Assembly: GCA_937888765.1 (NCBI GenBank)
Contig: CALASU010000254.1
Location: forward strand, 1 to 18,005
DNA length: 18,005 nt
Source of the DNA: an uncultured Clostridia bacterium
Lineage (GTDB): Bacteria > Bacillota > Clostridia > Lachnospirales > Anaerotignaceae
Direction: 5' to 3'
In this document: positions 13,007 through 18,005 of the stretch, in pieces
How the letters are laid out: the number at the start of each line of letters is the position of its first letter
Position numbering within the stretch: position 1 is the first letter of the stretch
Program-made: the position numbers and the translations under genes
The notes under the pieces: model-generated
Database searches by the model: none
Seen by the model: the letters and a program-made list of their open reading frames with translations, nothing else
Told to the model about the DNA's origin: nothing

Positions 13007-16000
13007 TTAAATCTTCGCCAGAATCTGCATCTTTTTGCCGTCTCTGCCAGTCTGGACTTTTTCATAATTCACTTTCACGCCATCATCCAGAGCAATATCA
13101 ATACGAGAATGCGCAATATGAGACAACTTTGCATCGTATTCCTGCGTTTCCTTATATTGTTTCTGTAATTTTTCTCTGCGTTTTTTCGCTTTTGCAATTT
13201 CTTTGGAATTGCTGCTGTTATCTTCAATTTCCTGCATACGCTGCATTTCACGTTCATAGATATGCTGGGTCTTATGGAGATACTCAACACGCAGATTGCC
13301 GACAGTATCTGCATTCCAACGATGCATATACACAAGAGCCTTAAATCCATTCTGCTTGCCGCTGTCAAACAGCCAATAAATCGGGCGTTTCTGATAAATT
13401 CTATTATGATCCTTAATAAAATCTGTCAGGAAGTAGTTGCGGATCACTTCACGAGGAGTTGTCCCCTTATTCCCCAAAGCTTTTGCAACAAAATCAAGGT
13501 TTGTTTCCAGATTCTTTTCACCAAAGACTTTCTTCATCCACGCACAGAATAAGCCAACAATATCATCTTCAAAGTATTCCTCATCTGTAATAGGAATGCA
13601 GTTATCCTGATCGAAAATGAAGGTGCTGTATTTACTGTCATCCCATTCACCCCCGGCATATACCACCCCCGGCTCATCCAGAGAATAGCGGCCAAACATA
13701 CAACCAACTGCATAGGATAGCAGACTACGAATGTCCCTGCCAAGGTCAGCCTTGCGAACAGTAATATCCTTATCTTCCACTTCAGGAGTCAATTCATCCT
13801 GAAGTCCATAAATTTCGATAAAAATGCGATTCAGTTCTTCTTCATTCGCTTTTAGCTGATTGAAGCGTTTCTCACAGAGGGCTTCCCATTTTGCATAGGA
13901 ATCCATCAGAGAAGCCTTGTGGCCGCCATCCAGATCAGGGATTTCAGCAGCAAGGACAAGGGGATGAACAAGAAAATCCCATGATGTTTCAAAAGAATCC
14001 CAGTCTTGTTTAGAAATGGTAATATTTTCTTCCACCAGAGAAATAATATCTTCATTCTCCATCACTTGCGGCAAAGCAGGTACACGAGCTATATCACCCG
14101 CTTGAAAATTGATGGTTGGCGCAATTAACCGCAGCACTTCAAGTGCCATATTAGAATTTAATAACGCTAAGTATAATAAGACAGTATGCTTATCCGCAAA
14201 CAAAGACATTCCGGCAATATCAGAAAGATTGTATTCTTTATATCTGAACGCAGGCTTGCCTGAGGTAATCAGCGACCAGGAAAGAGATGGTTTGAATTTT
14301 AAGTCAGAAGGATAATCCTGAACATTTCTTCCATCTTTCTTAGCATAAGCAAAAATTTTTTCACCACAGTTTTCCCAGTTCACAACATAATCGTTATTTC
14401 CGTACCACTTTCTATACTCGCCCCCCTTATTATACGGAAACCATCTTGCAGTACTTATCTTTGCTTCAGAATAGCTCTTAATAGCTGTATCCATTTTTTG
14501 CGAATCCACTTCCCACCAGAGTCGCAAAAATTTTCCGTTATCGCCAGTCTTCATACCATTTCTTACGAGTGCATACTCACCAATTCTTTTGCCGGTTTTA
14601 AAGGCATTCAATATGGCATTACTTACCCAATACGCTATTGGCATCCCCGGAATTTTTGAAAAATCTACTGTACTAATTTGTGCAAATCTATTGTCTTTCA
14701 TCGGAAACGCTTTTGGTTTCTCATTTTCAATATCTTTCAAAGTAATCTGATTATATGTTCCTTTATACTTCTTAGAAATTGTGTTTCTAAAAACCGTAAC
14801 TGCTGTACCAAAAGCAATCCCCATAACCATATTTTCCATATGCAGCAAGTTAGTAATCGTTTTCGTTGTAAGGATTTTTTCTCTCATTTTTTCAAAACTA
14901 GATAAGAACATCCAACTCTGCATTGTTACCATGCAGTTATAACCATTTTCAACAGTCATTCGATTTCCTTTTTCAATGCAGCAAGCAAACAAATCTGCTT
15001 TTGTATCAAAATAATGATCTTTTACAAACTTAGATAAAGATGGACTCATCCCACTACTGCCCATATAAGGCGGATTCGTCACGACAGTATGATATTTCCG
15101 GTCCATTACCTGTCCGATTTTAACAAATTCCAACAGCTGCTCCTGCGTCTGATCAATACCAACAGTATCGAAAGATAATTGCTCTGCATCAAATTTATCT
15201 GCAAATCTATACAGCAATTCCCAATCATAATGATCTACATTCAGGATAGAGCCATATTCCTTTGCATCCACCAGTGTATCCAGTAAGCCATTCATCTGTT
15301 TTTGGGCATTCTTCTTTTCCAGAGCACTTAAGCCTGCACCAAAATAGTCCAGATGCCCACGATTTATGCCATTGCTTTCCTGAATCACATATACATGAGG
15401 CTTAATTTCACGACTGAAGATACGGCGGTCATACTGGCGAGCCTTCATCATAACAGCAAAATATGCCAGCTGTGCCGCACGGTTATCAATATCCAGACCA
15501 AACAGGTTGTTTTCCAGAATAGACCGTGCCGCATCCCGCTGGGTATATCCCTGAGATTCATAAATCTGCATCAGCACATCAAAGCAATACACCAGTATAT
15601 GACCGGACCCCATAAAGGGGTCGATCACCTTGATATCCTCGGGATGCAGATTACGATATTCTGCACGGATTTCTTCCAGCTGTGTCTGTACATCAGTTTC
15701 CTGTTCTGCTTCCTCCAGATAATATTTCCAGTTTTCTTTCAGGCTTTCATTCGGATGACCTTCCACCCACAGACGGCCAAGGCTGTTTTCTACCATATAA
15801 CGAACGATCCAGTCGGGTGTAAACAACTGTGTTGCCGCAGGAATGCGCTCCTTTGTAATTTTCACATTCTTTTTCAGAAGTGCAAAGGTTTCATCCTTCG
15901 GTTCGATATTGTAATACTGATACATCCACCCAATGATCTCAACCTGACCTTCTTTTTCGACATCAAAGTTTTCTTCTGCAATATCATGCACCAGACGCCA

Positions 16001-16618
16001 TACCACACCGTCCCGATCTGTAAAGGAGATCGTCAGCAGCAGTTCTGTATAGTCATTTGTTTTCTCAAACAGTTCAGGCAGAATTTCATGCAGCTCATTG
16101 CACTGCCTGATAAACAGCATACGGAACAGTTCATCCAATTTATTTTCATCCTTCAGCTGCATGATTCTGGCTGTTTCCACTTCTGTAAATTCCATGTCTG
16201 TATCGAATGGAGTTGTTACAAAGTCCGGTTCATTTTTCGCAGAATTCTCGGAAGAAAGCACGCGGATTCCGGAAGGCAGATACGCATTCACTTCCATAAA
16301 GCGAATGGCAAGCAGACGGTTGAACCATGTGTATGCAATTTCTTCGATGATTGCTTTGAAGGCTGCAGCATAGTCACTTTCACGCTCTTTTTCACGAATC
16401 GCTTTGACCAGAGCATTTCTCTGCTCAATATCCTTACCTGCTGCCTGTGCATAGTCCTTTGTGCCAATATCAAAGAACTGCAGGTCATGGGTAGACTGCG
16501 GCAGGGGTTCAGCAATGCCATTTTCGCTGACCCCAATCAGACCCGCTTTATATGTAATATCTGCAATGAGCTTGTTCCTTGCCCATACAGCAAAGTTTTT
16601 AATCGCAGTTTTATTCAT
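13007..16618 (-). CDS. pglX: BREX-1 adenine-specific DNA methyltransferase PglX
   Basis: This 1203-residue protein is full length for BREX-1 PglX. The N-terminus MNKTAIKNFAVWARNKL is the family signature. The S-adenosylmethionine loop is DPFMGSGH (Asp333 onward, motif I) and the catalytic motif IV is NPPY at 515-518, as in N6-adenine methylases of the gamma class. It methylates one adenine in an asymmetric recognition site and is also needed for defence. Residues of about 520-820 form the specificity part. This stretch is AT-rich (30-35% GC in hand-counted lines, 14161-15060) against 47-48% on both sides, a sign of exchange. The C-terminal part (about 1110-1180) is a charged helix followed by a short beta end. 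AGGTGA precedes the ATG. The gap to the brxC fragment is 19 bases. Confidence 0.97.
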   Translation of the reverse strand: MNKTAIKNFAVWARNKLIADITYKAGLIGVSENGIAEPLPQSTHDLQFFDIGTKDYAQAAGKDIEQRNALVKAIREKERESDYAAAFKAIIEEIAYTWFNRLLAIRFMEVNAYLPSGIRVLSSENSAKNEPDFVTTPFDTDMEFTEVETARIMQLKDENKLDELFRMLFIRQCNELHEILPELFEKTNDYTELLLTISFTDRDGVVWRLVHDIAEENFDVEKEGQVEIIGWMYQYYNIEPKDETFALLKKNVKITKERIPAATQLFTPDWIVRYMVENSLGRLWVEGHPNESLKENWKYYLEEAEQETDVQTQLEEIRAEYRNLHPEDIKVIDPFMGSGHILVYCFDVLMQIYESQGYTQRDAARSILENNLFGLDIDNRAAQLAYFAVMMKARQYDRRIFSREIKPHVYVIQESNGINRGHLDYFGAGLSALEKKNAQKQMNGLLDTLVDAKEYGSILNVDHYDWELLYRFADKFDAEQLSFDTVGIDQTQEQLLEFVKIGQVMDRKYHTVVTNPPYMGSSGMSPSLSKFVKDHYFDTKADLFACCIEKGNRMTVENGYNCMVTMQSWMFLSSFEKMREKILTTKTITNLLHMENMVMGIAFGTAVTVFRNTISKKYKGTYNQITLKDIENEKPKAFPMKDNRFAQISTVDFSKIPGMPIAYWVSNAILNAFKTGKRIGEYALVRNGMKTGDNGKFLRLWWEVDSQKMDTAIKSYSEAKISTARWFPYNKGGEYRKWYGNNDYVVNWENCGEKIFAYAKKDGRNVQDYPSDLKFKPSLSWSLITSGKPAFRYKEYNLSDIAGMSLFADKHTVLLYLALLNSNMALEVLRLIAPTINFQAGDIARVPALPQVMENEDIISLVEENITISKQDWDSFETSWDFLVHPLVLAAEIPDLDGGHKASLMDSYAKWEALCEKRFNQLKANEEELNRIFIEIYGLQDELTPEVEDKDITVRKADLGRDIRSLLSYAVGCMFGRYSLDEPGVVYAGGEWDDSKYSTFIFDQDNCIPITDEEYFEDDIVGLFCAWMKKVFGEKNLETNLDFVAKALGNKGTTPREVIRNYFLTDFIKDHNRIYQKRPIYWLFDSGKQNGFKALVYMHRWNADTVGNLRVEYLHKTQHIYEREMQRMQEIEDNSSNSKEIAKAKKRREKLQKQYKETQEYDAKLSHIAHSRIDIALDDGVKVNYEKVQTGRDGKKMQILAKI
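14130..15060 (-). other. AT-rich mosaic block inside pglX (specificity region)
   Basis: Hand counts of 60-base lines give 35% (14161), 32% (14341), 30% (14701), 33% (14761), 32% (14821) and 32% (15001) GC, against 47% (13861), 43% (14041), 48% (15661) and 48% (15781) in flanking parts of the same gene. The block starts just after the NPPY motif and covers residues of about 520-820, where target recognition is expected. Confidence 0.65.
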
Positions 16619-16637
16619 AGATTTTCACCTGCTTCTC

Positions 16638-17858
16638 TTAGAATTCAATGTGAAGAACAGTGTCTTCTTCCAGTTCAGCCAACAGTTTCTTTTCCAGTTC
16701 AGCAATGTATTTTTTAACATCATCTGCTGTTTCCACCTGCCAGCTTGTCTGTGTATTTACAGATTTGATACTGACTACTTTGTTTTTCTTTACTTTTGGC
16801 TGAGGTTTCACGTCAACCTTGGGAGCAGCTTCTGTTTTATCGCCATCTTTTTCAGGTTCTACAGTATCAACCTCAACCATCGTTGCCTCTGTATCAGCAA
16901 TTTCTTTCAGGAAACGAACCTTCCATGCATCCGCTTCGTATTTATAATTCTGTAATGTCGCCAGATTATTGCAGGATTCTGCTTTATTGGTCAGCTTCCT
17001 GAAGATTTCAATATACTTATCTTTCAGCATATTTTCACACTGTTTTCCTGCCAGTTCATCCATAACACGTTTTTTCTGTTCCCGGATCACTTCCAGAACA
17101 GGCTCACATGTTTTTTCCATCAAAGCATCATAAAGATCGGTATATGTATCCAACAAATTCGGAAGCTTAAAGATTTCTTTATAAGGTTTTGCCATCTTCA
17201 GGATAGCTTTGATCTGACAAACCGCACCTTCAATTTTTTCATCAACGATATAAGAACGGCTATCTTCAAAAATTTCAATCAGACAAATTGCTTTATTGAA
17301 GATATTGAGCTGTTCACCGTTAAAGAAATTTTTGACAGGCTCAAAGTCATCTGCAAAGTCAAGATAATCATCCCTGTTTTTATCGATCAGATGGAAAAAT
17401 TCTGTTGTACCTGTGAGTTGGATCACATCATTCATCAGCTTTTTACCATCAGATAACAGAGCTTTACCGGGATATTTCGGCTGGTTTTTATAATGGATTT
17501 CCAGTTTTTCCAATTCGGATTTGAACTCTTTTGCACAACTTACAAAACTGCTCATCATTGCATCATCATCTTCGCTGATAGATGTAGAGCCGAACAGTTC
17601 TTTCATCACTTCACGCACTGCTTTTTTCTGTCTTGCATTGGCATGTGCACGTTTTTCTGTCATCAGTTTTTCATTGTTTTCCTTACGCGTGATATATCTG
17701 ATGATTTCCTCAACAGGTTTTGTCAGTAAGGAAACAGGTTCACTGTTCATATAAAATGCAATTTCACTATCCTTGAACAGTTTCGCTACCAACCAATGCA
17801 CATCTGCTTCTACAAAGCCATAGGGGTCTTTCATAAAGCGGTTCAGCAAGGTTTTCAT
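16638..17858 (-). CDS. brxC: BrxC (BREX P-loop ATPase), C-terminal part only
   Basis: This 406-residue frame corresponds to the last third of BrxC/PglY, normally about 1200 residues. It begins in the block MKTLLNRFMKDPYGF followed by EADVHWLVAKLF, which lies in the middle-to-late part of intact BrxC. Walker A and B motifs and the sensor region are absent. Later parts are helical and charged, with a coiled region near 255-310, a Pro/Lys-rich linker (KVDVKPQPKVKKNK, about 345-358) and a C-terminal helix (AELEKKLLAELEEDT). The ATG at 17858 has no ribosome binding site, and an in-frame TGA lies at 17916-17918, with no BrxC-like sequence between. It is followed by pglX after 19 bases, the canonical BREX-1 order. 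It is probably a truncated or interrupted gene. The rest may lie left of an insertion beyond the window edge. Confidence 0.85.
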   Translation of the reverse strand: MKTLLNRFMKDPYGFVEADVHWLVAKLFKDSEIAFYMNSEPVSLLTKPVEEIIRYITRKENNEKLMTEKRAHANARQKKAVREVMKELFGSTSISEDDDAMMSSFVSCAKEFKSELEKLEIHYKNQPKYPGKALLSDGKKLMNDVIQLTGTTEFFHLIDKNRDDYLDFADDFEPVKNFFNGEQLNIFNKAICLIEIFEDSRSYIVDEKIEGAVCQIKAILKMAKPYKEIFKLPNLLDTYTDLYDALMEKTCEPVLEVIREQKKRVMDELAGKQCENMLKDKYIEIFRKLTNKAESCNNLATLQNYKYEADAWKVRFLKEIADTEATMVEVDTVEPEKDGDKTEAAPKVDVKPQPKVKKNKVVSIKSVNTQTSWQVETADDVKKYIAELEKKLLAELEEDTVLHIEF

Positions 17859-18005
17859 TGATGTTTTTGTATGATTTTGCGTATTGCTTGCGATAGGCTT
17901 AGTATGGTGTTTAGTTCAGTTTATAAAAGCGAAAAAGTCGGGAATAAAAAACGCAAATGACGAAAAAATAATAGAACTGAAAGATTTTATTTTCTTATTT
18001 TTATT
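17859..18005. other. AT-rich, noncoding stretch at the brxC breakpoint
   Basis: There is no BrxC-like sequence in any minus frame. The frame joining brxC stops at 17916-17918. A 7-bp inverted repeat is present, TTCAGTT (17915-17921) and AACTGAA (17975-17981), 53 bases apart, and the last 25 bases are nearly pure A/T. It may be part of an inserted element, but no terminal repeat or target duplication can be assigned without sequence to the right. Confidence 0.5.

Noticed and set aside
15353..16717. Long plus-strand open frame of 454 codons opposite pglX
   Set aside because: It lies antisense to a strongly conserved methyltransferase, is Cys/His/Phe rich as expected of an antisense shadow, and has no ribosome binding site.
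10473..17858. A wholly new defence system
   Set aside because: Gene order and motifs match the known BREX type 1 system. What is unusual is its incomplete state.
1..18005. CRISPR array
   Set aside because: No set of regularly spaced direct repeats was seen. The only short tandem repeat is the 12-mer at 7017-7040, without spacers.
6845..18005. Second copy of the tRNA-Leu 3' end as an attachment site
   Set aside because: No match to the T-arm and acceptor 3' end of the tRNA was found by eye in the rest of the window, so island limits cannot be set here.

Overview
The window looks like the chromosome of a Gram-positive anaerobe of the class Clostridia, probably near Lachnospirales. The evidence is the strong AGGAGG-type ribosome binding sites, moderate to low GC, the HtrA, DnaQ-like exonuclease and cyclophilin proteins of clostridial type, and an IS3-family transposase remnant. 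The genus cannot be fixed from sequence alone.

Left part (1-6713), mostly housekeeping. It opens with the 3' end of a gene, probably of the CapD/FlaA1 sugar-nucleotide family, and its terminator. A Doc-type Fic toxin gene follows on the minus strand, overlapping the stop codon of an iron-dependent alcohol dehydrogenase by 4 bp. The first ~515 bases are far more GC-rich than the rest. Next come a small acidic protein, a DEDDh exonuclease (+), a membrane-anchored HtrA protease (-), the RNA 2'-phosphotransferase KptA (+), a membrane-tethered metallophosphoesterase (+) and a cytosolic cyclophilin (+). Several sharp promoters and terminators are visible.

Middle part (6734-10255), an accessory and scarred region. 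tRNA-Leu(CAA) has its own promoter and a terminator. Its 3' flank holds a tandem 12-mer and the tail of an IS3-family transposase, which looks like an old integration scar. A MarR regulator and a YczE-type membrane protein follow, each preceded by a copy of the same 20-bp operator-like palindrome. Further right is a likely minus-strand operon: a lipoprotein, a fragment of a CPBP-type membrane protease read in frame just after the lipoprotein stop, a two-cluster zinc-ribbon protein, and a 45-residue membrane peptide not annotated by size-limited callers.

Right part (10303-18005), a BREX type 1 defence locus on the minus strand in the order brxC (3' part), pglX, pglZ, then a terminator. Gene spacing (19 and 11 bp) indicates one operon. 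PglX methylates host DNA at the recognition site. PglZ and BrxC belong to the machinery that blocks phage replication. The locus appears incomplete. BrxC starts only at its C-terminal third, with an in-frame stop upstream and no ribosome binding site, and no brxL follows pglZ. The central specificity region of pglX is distinctly AT-rich compared with its flanks, suggesting a swapped recognition domain.

I did not find a convincing wholly new system. The best leads are the decayed or rearranged BREX locus, the mosaic pglX, the paired MarR operators, and the small uncharacterised operon beside BREX.
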